From contig NZ_VTEH01000001.1 of assembly GCF_008180615.1 (NCBI RefSeq), positions 653,463 through 711,225 on the forward strand: a stretch of DNA of 57,763 nt, given 5' to 3'. Positions 8,251 through 18,442 of this stretch are shown piece after piece (the first letter of the stretch is position 1; the number at the start of each line of letters is the position of its first letter). The position numbers and the translations under genes are program-made. The notes under the pieces are model-generated. The model worked only from the letters and a program-made list of their open reading frames with translations. It had not been told where the DNA came from and ran no database searches. Origin of the DNA: Rossellomorea vietnamensis (GTDB taxonomy: Bacteria; Bacillota; Bacilli; Bacillales; Bacillaceae_B).

Positions 8251-9789
8251 TTATTCAACTTTTCTCCTGTTTTTACCTTTTTTCCAGACGTAATAAATAA
8301 AGATAAGGAAAATAATATATACAGCGGATAGAGCCCCTATAAATCCATAGTTCAAGCCGCTTCTTTGCTGAAGTGTATAGATTTCAGCCTTTTCACGGTC
8401 AAGAATGATGTCATAACTATCCCCTTCTGCCCGGACAAGGTCCCCTTCAACCAGACCTCTAAGTTCCATTCCTTCCGGCAGCTGTGGTGATTTCAGTTTG
8501 ACACTCTGTGATTCACTGGTGTTATTTATCGCAACAACCAGCGTCTCGTTCTCATCTTCACGTTTGAAGACGGCCATACCCTCTTCTTCATACAGCAGTT
8601 CCATACTGCCCCTGGTAAGGGCTGAATGGGTGTTTCTCAATTCGCCAAGCTTGGTAATATATTCAATGAGCTCTTTATCTGTTCTGAAATCCATCAATCG
8701 GCGGTTATCAGGGTCTTCCCCTCCACTGAGAGCAATTTCAGAACCATAATAAAGAATCGGCAGGCCTGGAACGGTAAACATATATGCCAGCGGCAGCTTC
8801 CAGCGTGTACCAGGGAACTGGTTATTTTGTGTGATCAAGTTGGTGAATCGCACCATATCATGATTATCAATGAACGTGCCCATCAAGTATGGGTTTTCAA
8901 AGTAAGTTTGGTTATACTCCCAAAAATTGAAGAGCCTGTCCATATCTGTGTCAGGCTTCTGGAAAACATCGCGCATCTCTTGAGCCTGCGGAAAGTCAGC
9001 AAAGCCATCAATCCCAACTCCCTCATACTTGGCGATATTGCGCGGGTCGTAATCAAAGACTTCGCCTAATAGATAGAAATCTTCCTTTTCAGCTTTTACT
9101 CTTTCAGAAAACTCTTCCCAAAATTCTTGAGGAACATGCCTGACAGTATCAAGCCTGTATCCATCAATATCCGTTTCTTCAATCCACCAGGCGGCAGCAT
9201 CTAATAGATATTGTTTCACTTCAGGGTTTTCTGTATTCAAATCAGGCAGGTCATACAGCCAGGCATTTTGAAGACTCTCTTCATCATTAAAATTCATCGG
9301 CTGTTTTTCATGAAACCAATCTTCTTTTTCGGGATCATTCAACCATTGGTGGTTTGGACCGACGTGATTGACAATAAAGTCCAAAATAACTTTCATATCA
9401 CGCTTGTGAGCCTCGTCTACAAGTTCCTTGAATTTCTCGATTGAACCGAAATGTTCATCCGTATTATAAAAATCTTTTATCCAGTACCCGTGATAGCCTT
9501 TTTCCTGGTTATCGAAAACGGGAGTCAGCCAGATGCTTGTAAATCCCATATCTTTTATATAATCAAGCTGGTCAATGATCCCTTGAAAGTCACCACCCTG
9601 GTAGGCTTTAGGGTCATTTCTGTCCACATCCAGATCGTTGGACTGATCACCATTATGGAACCTGTCTATCATCAAAAAATAAATGGATTCATCTTGCCAT
9701 GTACGTTCTTCTTTTTCAGCAGCTCCTGCAGGGAGGGCGTAAAAAAGAAGAAACGGAATAAGAATAAGAGAAAATACTCTTCTTTTCAT
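8251..9789 (-). CDS. Membrane-anchored extracellular alpha-amylase (GH13)
   Basis: 512 residues. A signal peptide (1-23, ending PAGAA) is followed by a GH13 barrel: IYFLMIDRFHNGD, DFIVNHVGPNH, the nucleophile Asp in DGYRLDTVRH, the acid/base Glu in LLGEVFDYD, and the stabiliser Asp in FIDNHD. A small beta-domain (about 395-475) ends in one transmembrane helix (about 483-504, IGALSAVYIIFLIFIYY) and a basic tail (WKKGKNRRK). The enzyme is therefore predicted to sit outside, tethered to the membrane next to the MdxEFG importer, cutting starch or long dextrins into importable oligosaccharides. It lies 40 bp after mdxG with an AAGGAGG site, so it belongs to the transporter operon. Products (maltose versus larger) cannot be read from sequence. 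Confidence 0.92.
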   Translation of the reverse strand: MKRRVFSLILIPFLLFYALPAGAAEKEERTWQDESIYFLMIDRFHNGDQSNDLDVDRNDPKAYQGGDFQGIIDQLDYIKDMGFTSIWLTPVFDNQEKGYHGYWIKDFYNTDEHFGSIEKFKELVDEAHKRDMKVILDFIVNHVGPNHQWLNDPEKEDWFHEKQPMNFNDEESLQNAWLYDLPDLNTENPEVKQYLLDAAAWWIEETDIDGYRLDTVRHVPQEFWEEFSERVKAEKEDFYLLGEVFDYDPRNIAKYEGVGIDGFADFPQAQEMRDVFQKPDTDMDRLFNFWEYNQTYFENPYLMGTFIDNHDMVRFTNLITQNNQFPGTRWKLPLAYMFTVPGLPILYYGSEIALSGGEDPDNRRLMDFRTDKELIEYITKLGELRNTHSALTRGSMELLYEEEGMAVFKREDENETLVVAINNTSESQSVKLKSPQLPEGMELRGLVEGDLVRAEGDSYDIILDREKAEIYTLQQRSGLNYGFIGALSAVYIIFLIFIYYVWKKGKNRRKVE

Positions 9790-9829
9790 CTCCGCTCCTC
9801 CTTAAATTTAATTAGTTACGCCTTTAAGA

Positions 9830-10672
9830 TTATCCTTTTGTTCCCCCTGCCGTCAATCCAGAAACAAAGTATTTCTGGAAGTACAGGAACAGGCCGGCAA
9901 TCGGGATGGCGATAAGTACTGATCCGGCAGCGAACGTTGTGAATTCCGCTCCGAATTGTTTAGCCACCATATCATATAGTGCTACCGGCAGAGTATACTT
10001 CTCTTCCGATCTTAGCAGGATGCTGGCAATGATAAAGTCAGCAAACGGTGCAATGAATGAAAATAATGCGACAACAGCGATGATCGGTTTCGCAAGAGGC
10101 ATAACAATCTGGAAGAAAATACGGAAATGTCCCGCTCCGTCCATTTTTGCAGATTCATCAAGCTCCTTAGGAATCGTATCAAGATACCCTTTCATCAACC
10201 AAGTGTTCATCGGTATTTGTCCTCCGACGTATACAAGGATTAAACCAAGGTGTGTATCTAGCAGATCTGTTACCAAAGCCAGTACGAAAATGGCAATCAA
10301 AGCTGCAAAGTTAGGAATCATTTGCAAGATCAAAAAAGTCATTAATCCATTTTTTCTCCCCACGAAACGATAGCGGGAGAATGCATAAGCAGTCAAGCTG
10401 ACCATCAACACGGTTAAAGTCATTGTCGACAAGCTGACTTTCAATGAATTCCAATACCAAATCAGGTAGTTGCTTTGTTCTAAATCAAATAGTTCCTTGT
10501 AGTGTGCCAATGTTGCATTTTTAGGAATGATACTTGAGCCGGACAAGCTTTGGCCCGGGTTAAAAGATGACCCGATGATCCACGCAACTGGATACAAGAT
10601 GATAGAAAACATAATCGCAATGGCTATATAGGACAGTGTCAATCTGATGAGTTTCTGTTTTTTTAAATTCAT
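9830..10672 (-). CDS. mdxG: Maltodextrin ABC transporter permease MdxG
   Basis: 280 residues with six predicted membrane helices. The inner-membrane-component motif that docks on the ATPase is visible as ELDESAKMDGAGHFRIFFQIVMP (EAA loop, about residues 165-187). It follows mdxF with no real gap: the mdxF TGA and this ATG are separated by one base, and the ribosome binding site AAGAGG lies inside the mdxF end, indicating translational coupling. It forms the permease pair with MdxF. As in B. subtilis, no ATPase is encoded here; a shared MsmX-type ATPase elsewhere is expected from knowledge of these systems. Confidence 0.93.
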   Translation of the reverse strand: MNLKKQKLIRLTLSYIAIAIMFSIILYPVAWIIGSSFNPGQSLSGSSIIPKNATLAHYKELFDLEQSNYLIWYWNSLKVSLSTMTLTVLMVSLTAYAFSRYRFVGRKNGLMTFLILQMIPNFAALIAIFVLALVTDLLDTHLGLILVYVGGQIPMNTWLMKGYLDTIPKELDESAKMDGAGHFRIFFQIVMPLAKPIIAVVALFSFIAPFADFIIASILLRSEEKYTLPVALYDMVAKQFGAEFTTFAAGSVLIAIPIAGLFLYFQKYFVSGLTAGGTKG

Positions 10673-10673
10673 A

Positions 10674-11966
10674 TCACATCATATCCTCTTCTTGGAATGA
10701 TTTTGTTCTTCTGAACTGCCATACCGCTATTGTGATAACAAAGATAGAAAGCAGTAAAGTGATAGCAGCTGCTTTAGAGTACTGAGCAGATGTCATGGTC
10801 AAGCTGTAAATCCATGAAATAAGGATATCTGTTCCGCCTGCATTCTGGCCGGTCAAAGCTGGTCCGCCGCCGTTAAACAGATAGATAACATTAAAGTTGT
10901 TAAAGTTGAATGTATATTGAGTGATCAAAATCGGTGCCGTTGCAAATAGAACAAGCGGCAGTGTGATGTTCTTGAATTTCTGCAGGCTTGAAGCTCCGTC
11001 CACAGTGGCAGCTTCGTAAAGCTCATCTGGAATGGACTGCAGTACCCCGGTAGTCATGGCAAAGATAAACGGAAAACCGAGCCATGTCTGAATAAAGATT
11101 AACGCAATTCTGGTATACATAGCTTCGGTCATCCAGGGGATGTCGCCTATACCGAGAAAAGCGAGTATATCATTGTTGATCGTACCGAATGATTCGTTGA
11201 ACATTCCGGCAAAGATCAAGATAGAGACGAACGCCGGGATAGCCCAAGGAAGGATAAAAACAGTCCTGATGATCGCTTTCCCTTTTAAATCTTTCTGATT
11301 GACAAGAATCGCCAGGAAGATACCAAGTGCAACCTGTGTTGTCGTTGCCCCAAATGTCCAAACAAGCGTCCATGACAACACAGAGAAGAATGTGCTTCTC
11401 CAAATATCAATCTGGAAAATATCAATAAAGTTTTGAATACCGATCCAATCTACTAACTTTGCTGGAGGAGAGTGATAAAGATCATAGTTCGTAAATGCCA
11501 GAAGCACAACGAAGATAATCGGGAAGATAACCACGAACACTAACAGCAGGAAACCTGGAGACATGATCAGGTACGGAAACCCATTGTCAACAAGATTGCG
11601 GTATTGTTCTCTGATTGTGCTGAGCTTTTCACCGCGGTCTCTCTTCTCTCCGTTTCTAAAAGCATCATAAAGATTGAAGGCGTAGAAGCCTAATCCAAAT
11701 AGAATGATGATGATTGCAAGAATCCCATATACCATCAAGAAAATGGAATGATCTCTATACGGCGCAGCCGTACTTTCGCCAAGGGTAAAAATCCCCCAAA
11801 GTCCATAATCAATCAAATCACGGAATACGAAGATAAAGGCCGCAGCCATTATAAGGAAAAATCCGCCTTTTAATTTTTGTTTGTTGTAGAACTGACCCAG
11901 CCCGGGTATTAAGGAAAGGGCAAGCGCTGTTTTTCGATGTTTTGTCTGATAGGAATTTTCAGCCAT
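10674..11966 (-). CDS. mdxF: Maltodextrin ABC transporter permease MdxF
   Basis: 430 residues. Before the usual permease core the protein has an extra N-terminal region (about 1-110) with a basic start, LSLIPGLGQFYNKQKLKGG and two or three hydrophobic segments, resembling a TM2-type hairpin domain; this extension is normal for Bacillus MdxF. The core carries the EAA loop DELYEAATVDGASSLQKFKNITLPLV (about 320-345). It is second in the operon, after the binding-protein gene, separated from it by 168 bp that contain stable hairpins. Confidence 0.93.
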   Translation of the reverse strand: MAENSYQTKHRKTALALSLIPGLGQFYNKQKLKGGFFLIMAAAFIFVFRDLIDYGLWGIFTLGESTAAPYRDHSIFLMVYGILAIIIILFGLGFYAFNLYDAFRNGEKRDRGEKLSTIREQYRNLVDNGFPYLIMSPGFLLLVFVVIFPIIFVVLLAFTNYDLYHSPPAKLVDWIGIQNFIDIFQIDIWRSTFFSVLSWTLVWTFGATTTQVALGIFLAILVNQKDLKGKAIIRTVFILPWAIPAFVSILIFAGMFNESFGTINNDILAFLGIGDIPWMTEAMYTRIALIFIQTWLGFPFIFAMTTGVLQSIPDELYEAATVDGASSLQKFKNITLPLVLFATAPILITQYTFNFNNFNVIYLFNGGGPALTGQNAGGTDILISWIYSLTMTSAQYSKAAAITLLLSIFVITIAVWQFRRTKSFQEEDMM

Positions 11967-12019
11967 CCTAAATTCCCCCTTCTTCTCTTTATATTTTTAT
12001 AAGCTTCAGAAGCTTTATC

Positions 12020-12121
12020 AAGAAAGATACAATCTTTCTTCATGAAGTCCCTGAAGAATTCTTACTGTTCAGAGATTTACTATACTTTAATATAGAAGAC
12101 TGACTCAAGTAAGAGTCAGTC
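12020..12121 (-). terminator. Intercistronic hairpins between mdxE and mdxF
   Basis: A perfect 9-bp stem (12098-12106 with 12113-12121, GACTGACTC/GAGTCAGTC) stands right after the mdxE stop, followed on the minus strand by TTCTATATT rather than a real U-tract. A second stem AAGAAAGA/TCTTTCTT (12020-12040) follows. The weak tail suggests partial termination or 3'-end protection of mdxE mRNA. That would allow more binding protein than permease, a common arrangement in such operons. Confidence 0.65.
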
Positions 12122-12134
12122 CCCTCTATTATGT

Positions 12135-13421
12135 TTAGTTTGAATGGTTCGCTTCGATATTTTGCTCGATTGTATCTACTGCTGAATCAAGGGCAGCTTT
12201 AGGCTCTTGTTTACCAGTAACGACCGTTTGCAAAGCATCTGCCATTGGATCCCAAACTTCTCCCATTTCAGGAATGTTCGGCATTGGCACTGCATGCTGA
12301 GACTGCTCAGCTACAGCTTTTGCTCCTTCGTTTTCAGCAATTGCAGGATCATCTACAAGGGCTGTATTCGTAGGAACTTCTTTTGTTTGTTCAAATCGAA
12401 GTTTTGAATTCTCATCCTGTGTGATGAACTCGATGAACGTTTGTGCCCACTCTTGGTTTTCAGAGTAGCCGGATACGTGCCATCCTTTAACACCCATGAA
12501 TGTTTTCATCGGCTCGCCATTTGGAAGCGTTGGCATTGCAGCTACACCAATCTCGATTCCTGCTTCTTCATAACTTTGGAAAGACCAAGGTCCGTTCATT
12601 ACAGAAGCAACTTTTCCTTCATTGAACAATCCATCCATTGCAGCTCCGCCGTTTTCACCGACGACCCCTTTAGGGAATAAGCCTTCTTCATACCATTTTT
12701 GGATATATTCAGCACCTTCAACAGCACCGTCATTGTTCAATCCAAGATCTGCAGGATTTAACGCGCCGTCATTTTCAGCGAATACATATCCACCCATTCC
12801 TCCGATAGGAGCATGAGCAAAGTAGTAGTTATCCCACAGTGCAAGGAAGCCATAGTTTCCGTCTTTAGTGAAATCAGTAGAGAAATCATATACTTCATCC
12901 ATAGTAGCCGGAGCTTCTTCCATTAACTCTTTGTTGTAAATGAATACTGGAGTTTCCGAAGATTTCGGAAGACCGTATAGTGTTCCTTCATAAGATTGCG
13001 CTAGAATAGAAGATTCAGAAAAGCGATCTACTATTTCTTGTTCTACATCAAGCTCTGCGATATGGCCTGCAAGGGCCATTTCACCGATTTGATCATGAGG
13101 CAGTGTAAGTACATCCGGGCCTGTCCCAGCCGGACCATCTAAACGAAGCTGTTCTTTCATCTTCGTAGCCATTTCTACTTCTTTGACTTCAATTTCAATG
13201 CCATGTTCTTCAGTGAATTTGGCACCTACTTCGTCTAACCAGCCTGACTTTTTATCATCTTCCCAAACGACAAGCTTCTCTGGCTTGCTTGTTTCAGGTG
13301 TTTCACTATCGTCTCCGCCTTGGTTATTATTCCCTGCTCCCTCTTCACGATTAGGTCCGCAGGCAGCCAATGCGCCTAAAACCAGCATGATTACCATCAA
13401 TAATGATAGTGTCTTTTTCAT
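12135..13421 (-). CDS. mdxE: Maltodextrin-binding lipoprotein MdxE
   Basis: 428 residues. The start is set at ATG 13421, preceded by GGAGGGG; a longer frame exists but its extra 17 residues lie over that site. The signal peptide ends in the lipobox LAAC with Cys21 as the lipidated residue, followed by an acidic, Asn/Gly-rich linker. The rest is a family-1 extracellular solute-binding protein (KLVVWEDDKKSGWLDEVG, then PDVLTLPHDQIGEMA, and MNGPWSFQSY near 280). It captures maltodextrins at the outer membrane surface for MdxFG. It is the first gene of the operon, downstream of a clear promoter and two operators. Confidence 0.93.
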   Translation of the reverse strand: MKKTLSLLMVIMLVLGALAACGPNREEGAGNNNQGGDDSETPETSKPEKLVVWEDDKKSGWLDEVGAKFTEEHGIEIEVKEVEMATKMKEQLRLDGPAGTGPDVLTLPHDQIGEMALAGHIAELDVEQEIVDRFSESSILAQSYEGTLYGLPKSSETPVFIYNKELMEEAPATMDEVYDFSTDFTKDGNYGFLALWDNYYFAHAPIGGMGGYVFAENDGALNPADLGLNNDGAVEGAEYIQKWYEEGLFPKGVVGENGGAAMDGLFNEGKVASVMNGPWSFQSYEEAGIEIGVAAMPTLPNGEPMKTFMGVKGWHVSGYSENQEWAQTFIEFITQDENSKLRFEQTKEVPTNTALVDDPAIAENEGAKAVAEQSQHAVPMPNIPEMGEVWDPMADALQTVVTGKQEPKAALDSAVDTIEQNIEANHSN

Positions 13422-13458
13422 TCTGACCCCTCCTGAGTACAAAAAAATTAAATTGAAC

Positions 13459-13472
13459 AACCGTTTGCACAA
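13459..13472 (-). promoter_or_regulatory. Proximal LacI-type operator of mdxE
   Basis: Minus-strand TTGTGCAAACGGTT, a half-palindromic CAAACG/CGGTT core typical of LacI-family sites. An almost identical copy lies exactly 60 bp upstream. It falls in the mRNA leader, about 40 bp before the mdxE start. Confidence 0.6.
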
Positions 13473-13518
13473 AACGTCAAAAAATATTCGGTATTAGATA
13501 CCGCTTTTATATTTGTGA

Positions 13519-13532
13519 AACCGATTGCACAA
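13519..13532 (-). promoter_or_regulatory. Distal LacI-type operator at the mdx start site
   Basis: Minus-strand TTGTGCAATCGGTT, differing from the proximal operator at one base. It lies immediately downstream of the -10 element at 13542-13547, so a bound repressor would cover the predicted transcription start. Confidence 0.65.
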
Positions 13533-13541
13533 CCTACCCCT

Positions 13542-13569
13542 ATTATAATGCTTATATTTATTTTGACAA
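13542..13569 (-). promoter_or_regulatory. Sigma-A promoter of the mdxEFG-amylase operon
   Basis: On the minus strand TTGTCA (13569-13564), 16-nt spacer, TATAAT (13547-13542). Predicted start near 13534, giving a leader of about 110 nt that contains both operators. Confidence 0.7.
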
Positions 13570-13587
13570 TACCTTTTTTGATTTTTT

Positions 13588-13602
13588 TTGAAAACGTTTT
13601 AT
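13588..13602. promoter_or_regulatory. Possible cre site (CcpA)
   Basis: TTGAAAACGTTTTAT matches the cre consensus WTGNAANCGNWNNCW except for one base (A for C near the end). It lies between the two divergent maltodextrin units, about 20 bp upstream of the mdx -35. Carbon catabolite control would fit the genes but is inferred. Confidence 0.5.
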
Positions 13603-13624
13603 TCTATGTGTAGAAACATCCCCG

Positions 13625-13653
13625 TTGACTTTACTATAGATATGGAATAACCT
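13625..13653 (+). promoter_or_regulatory. Candidate promoter of the neopullulanase gene
   Basis: TTGACT (13625-13630), 17-nt spacer, TAACCT (13648-13653). The -35 is good but the -10 is poor. It sits about 30 bp before the ATG. Confidence 0.4.
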
Positions 13654-13680
13654 TTAAGGGAATTTCAAAAAGGAGGCTGA

Positions 13681-15441
<1,761 letters not shown>

Positions 15442-15449
15442 AGTAACTT

Positions 15450-15485
15450 CCTCCCGGCAAAAGAAACTGCCGGGAGGCTTTTGTT
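15450..15485 (+). terminator. Terminator after the neopullulanase gene
   Basis: Perfect 10-bp stem CCTCCCGGCA (15450-15459) / TGCCGGGAGG (15468-15477), then CTTTTGTTT. Confidence 0.9.
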
Positions 15486-15640
15486 TATTTCGCAGATGAT
15501 TTTTAAAGAAAGCTCTTTGTATGAATAAAACTTAATTAGGCTTAGGAAAACTATTTGCTTATCCACTTGGAATCGTACTTATAATGTGAGAATGGTTAAA
15601 GTAGCTTTATTTGATAAATGGTGGCTGTGGTGCCGTCATG

Positions 15641-16293
15641 GGAGTTTTCTGCAGACTTGTTGCTATATTATATTAACTTCGTAAGATAACTGCTCTTTAT
15701 TCTGGAAATCCAATGAACTGCTCCCTGTTTTAGAGAGAAAAAGCTTAGTACTCGGAGGAATACTGCCGAAAGAAAAAATGTGAAAACAGTCTATTAATTG
15801 GGCCTTTTCTGGTTGAATACTGATTAGAATGCAATTTTACACCCCTTTACGCAGGAGGATTGAAGCGGAAGGCGTACGATCTCCTGCGGGACTAGCGGGA
15901 CAGGTGAGACCCCCAATCTAGTTCCAGCGCCTAGCCCCTCGGGGTCAAATAACCTCAAGAGAATAAAAGGAAAGAGCGCCTTTTTTTCTCTTGAGAACAT
16001 TTGCCTGTCGGGGCTGACCAAGGCGCTTCCACTTTTTATACAGGCGCAGCCGAAGAGGCTCATCCAGCTGCAGCGGCCAGCGACTAGCAGATTTCGGTCT
16101 CTCTCCTTGCGATAAGTCATCATCGAATCGCTATCGCTCTTCGTGATTCCTTTATCTCATGCGAGAGCCCTACAATCTGTACGTCGCTGAACGGCCGCTT
16201 CCGCTTTTGCTTCACCGCCCGCCCCGTGGAGTCGTCCGCCTGGAGCGGAAATCTATTTTGAATTAAAGCAGCCACAATTTTGCGAAAACAGCC
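15641..16293. mobile_element. MITE-like composite unit 1 (A with two inserted B-type elements)
   Basis: Left end GGAGTTTTCTGCAGACTTGT resembles the left inverted repeat of the other units; right end AGCCACAATTTTGCGAAAAC + AGCC (16270-16293) is the right repeat. Between them is GC-rich foldback element A (15846-15913, 16041-16063, 16211-16255), split by element B (about 15914-16040) and by a second, sequence-divergent B-type element (about 16064-16210). No transposase is encoded, and the 99-residue frame on the minus strand is a translation of the repeat. The stretch 15486-15640 shows nothing recognisable. Confidence 0.7.
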
Positions 16294-16393
16294 TTAAAGA
16301 AATATACTTTTTATTTTTTCCAATCACCCCCCTGCTGATATTTTTTCAGTATAATTGAGTAATATAATTTGTTAGAAATGAGATGACTGCTCC

Positions 16394-17740
16394 ATGAGTC
16401 TAGATAAGAAAAAACTTAGCCTTTACGCACTTACTTGGCCGATTTTCGTAGAAATATTCCTGCATATGCTGATGGGGAATGCTGATACATTGATGCTGAG
16501 CCAATATTCGGATGACTCTGTGGCGGCTGTCGGGGTTTCAAACCAGGTACTGTCCTTGATCATTGTAATGTTCGGATTTGTTGCAACCGGGACCTCAATA
16601 CTTGTCTCGCAAAACTTAGGTGCCGATAAGATCACCTCAGCACGGGAAGTAGCTGTAGTTTCGCTGATTGCCAATCTGGCATTTGGATTTCTGTTAAGTG
16701 TGCTCATATTTGCCTTTAACGGCCAAATCCTCAGCCTCATGGATATCCCTCAGGAATTACGAGGAGAAGCATCCACCTATCTAACTATCGTTGGCGGTTT
16801 CTCCTTTATTCAAGCTTTAATTATGACAGCAGGTGCAACTCTGCGAAGCTATGAATTTACTAAAGACGCCATGTATATCACTATTGGGATGAATATTTTA
16901 AACGTAATTGGAAACTACCTATTTATTTTCGGACCATTCGGCATTCCTGTCCTGGGTGTTGAAGGTGTTTCCATTTCAACCGTTGTCAGCAGGACGATCG
17001 GCCTTATTGCCATTTCCTTTGTTTTAGTAAAACGGATTCCAGGGATTTTTTCCGTCAATCGTCTTTTTCCTGTCCAGCATATTAAAGACCTGCTCAGGAT
17101 CGGCATCCCCTCAGCAGGTGAACACCTGTCCTATAACGGTTCACAGATGGCCATCACTTACTTTATCGCCATTCTCGGTACTGAGGCATTGACCACAAAG
17201 GTATATGCACAAAACCTTATGATGTTCATCTTTCTATTTGCACTCGCCATCAGCCAGGGAACCCAAATCATGATCGGGCACATGGTAGGCCGTAAAGACT
17301 TTCAATCGGCCTATGAAAGATGTATCAAGAGTTTAAAAACATCGATCATTATCTCCTTGGGAATGGCCGTCATTTTTGCATTGTTCTCTGAACCGCTCTT
17401 GAGGATCTTCACAAGCAATGAAGAAATCATTTATCTCGGAAGCATTTTAATCTGGCTGACCATCATCCTCGAACCAGGAAGAAGCTTTAATTTAGTCGTC
17501 ATCAGTTCGCTCCGTGCAGCGGGCGACGTCAAATTCCCGGTTTATGTTGGCATCCTCTCCATGTGGGGAGTAAGTGTGTTTCTGTCTTATCTATTGGGCA
17601 TTGTATTTGGACTTGGATTGATCGGCGTCTGGATCTCCTTTATCGCTGATGAATGGCTCCGTGGAGTGATCATGCTCCGCCGTTGGAGATCAAAAGTATG
17701 GATGGATAAAAGCTTTATAGGCAAAGCCTCAGCAAAGTAA
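16394..17740 (+). CDS. yisQ: MATE-family efflux transporter
   Basis: 448 residues, about 12 membrane helices in two similar halves, as expected of the MATE family (MatE repeats about 15-175 and 240-400). Typical segments are GNADTLMLSQYSDDSVAAVGVSNQ near the start, GVEGVSISTVVSR around 190, and the second-half IGIPSAGEHLSYNGSQM. Predicted to export cationic compounds with Na+ or H+ coupling; substrate unknown. The ribosome binding site is weak (GAGATGA about 10 nt upstream), but no better start is present. In B. subtilis yisQ also lies near asnO. It has its own strong terminator. Confidence 0.88.
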   Translation: MSLDKKKLSLYALTWPIFVEIFLHMLMGNADTLMLSQYSDDSVAAVGVSNQVLSLIIVMFGFVATGTSILVSQNLGADKITSAREVAVVSLIANLAFGFLLSVLIFAFNGQILSLMDIPQELRGEASTYLTIVGGFSFIQALIMTAGATLRSYEFTKDAMYITIGMNILNVIGNYLFIFGPFGIPVLGVEGVSISTVVSRTIGLIAISFVLVKRIPGIFSVNRLFPVQHIKDLLRIGIPSAGEHLSYNGSQMAITYFIAILGTEALTTKVYAQNLMMFIFLFALAISQGTQIMIGHMVGRKDFQSAYERCIKSLKTSIIISLGMAVIFALFSEPLLRIFTSNEEIIYLGSILIWLTIILEPGRSFNLVVISSLRAAGDVKFPVYVGILSMWGVSVFLSYLLGIVFGLGLIGVWISFIADEWLRGVIMLRRWRSKVWMDKSFIGKASAK

Positions 17741-17747
17741 CACAGTG

Positions 17748-17777
17748 CCCCCTGCTTATTCAAGCAGGGGGTTTTTA
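17748..17777 (+). terminator. Terminator after yisQ
   Basis: CCCCCTGCTT (17748-17757) / AAGCAGGGGG (17762-17771) followed by TTTTTAA. Confidence 0.92.
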
Positions 17778-17783
17778 ATTTCG

Positions 17784-17945
17784 CTATAATTCAGCCCATC
17801 CTCCCTCTTTGTTTACCTTTCCATTCAGTACTGTTCTGCTTATAGTTTGACTATAAATCCCAGTCCTTGCTTCAATAACCCCGCTAATTTCTAAACTGGT
17901 TTGATTTAGAGGTGCAGCCTTTAAACCCATTTGAAGAAGATTCAC
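17784..17945 (-). CDS. Possible small ORF, unknown
   Basis: A 53-codon frame from GTG 17945 (or 48 codons from ATG 17930) to TAG 17786, containing LKAAPLNQTSLEISGVIEA and ending GGWAELstop. Composition looks like a normal soluble peptide rather than random AT-rich translation. The ribosome binding site is poor and no family was recognised. It lies between the yisQ terminator and a 15-bp hairpin. It could be a gene remnant. Confidence 0.3.
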   Translation of the reverse strand: MNLLQMGLKAAPLNQTSLEISGVIEARTGIYSQTISRTVLNGKVNKEGGWAEL

Positions 17946-18020
17946 TTTCAGATTAAGAATATATTCTTATTTATTTACTTTTTTAGCGAATAATATTTTT
18001 TTCATTTCCATGGATTTACT

Positions 18021-18058
18021 AAAAGGCTTAGAGATTATTTCATCTCTAAGCCTTTTAT
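18021..18058. terminator. Bidirectional hairpin terminator
   Basis: Perfect 15-bp stem: 18021-18035 (AAAAGGCTTAGAGAT) with 18042-18056, loop TATTTC. The A/T ends give a U-tract in both directions. No assigned gene feeds into it except possibly the small ORF's neighbourhood. Confidence 0.7.
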
Positions 18059-18094
18059 ACTGTTAAGCTTTGCGAAAACAGCCTCTTTTAAAAA

Positions 18095-18442
18095 GGCTCT
18101 TTTCTAAGAGATTGTTGCTTTTTAATGCTATTTTATCTCCTTCCCATTTTTCCGTAGAGGGATTGGAGCAGAAGGCGTGCGACCTCCTGCGGGACTAGCG
18201 GGACAGGTGAGACCCCCAATCCAGTTGCAGCGCCCAGCCCCTCGGGGTCAAATAACCCGCATCGAATAAAAGGAAATACCGCCTTTTTTTCGATGCGGAA
18301 CATTTGCCTGTCGGGTCTGATCAGGGCGCTTCCACATTATATACAGGCGAAGCCGAGGAGGCCGGGCGCCCGCTCCGCGGAGTCGCGCGCCCGGAGCGGA
18401 AATCCATTTCTTTTGAACAGCCAAAATCTTTGCGAAAAGAGC
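18095..18442. mobile_element. MITE-like composite unit 2 (A with nested B)
   Basis: Ends are GGCTCTTTTCTAAGAGATTG (18095 on) and, inverted, AGCCAAAATCTTTGCGAAAA (18419-18438). Element A arms (18160-18216 and 18343-18410) surround element B (about 18217-18342), which enters after GTGAGACCCC and leaves before CAGGCGAAGCC. A further right-end-like sequence CTTTGCGAAAACAGCC at 18068-18083 suggests an adjacent older relic. No coding content. Confidence 0.72.

Noticed and set aside
15824..16123. 99-codon minus-strand frame
   Set aside because: Lies wholly within elements A and B; a similar frame at 29300-29491 translates the same repeat.
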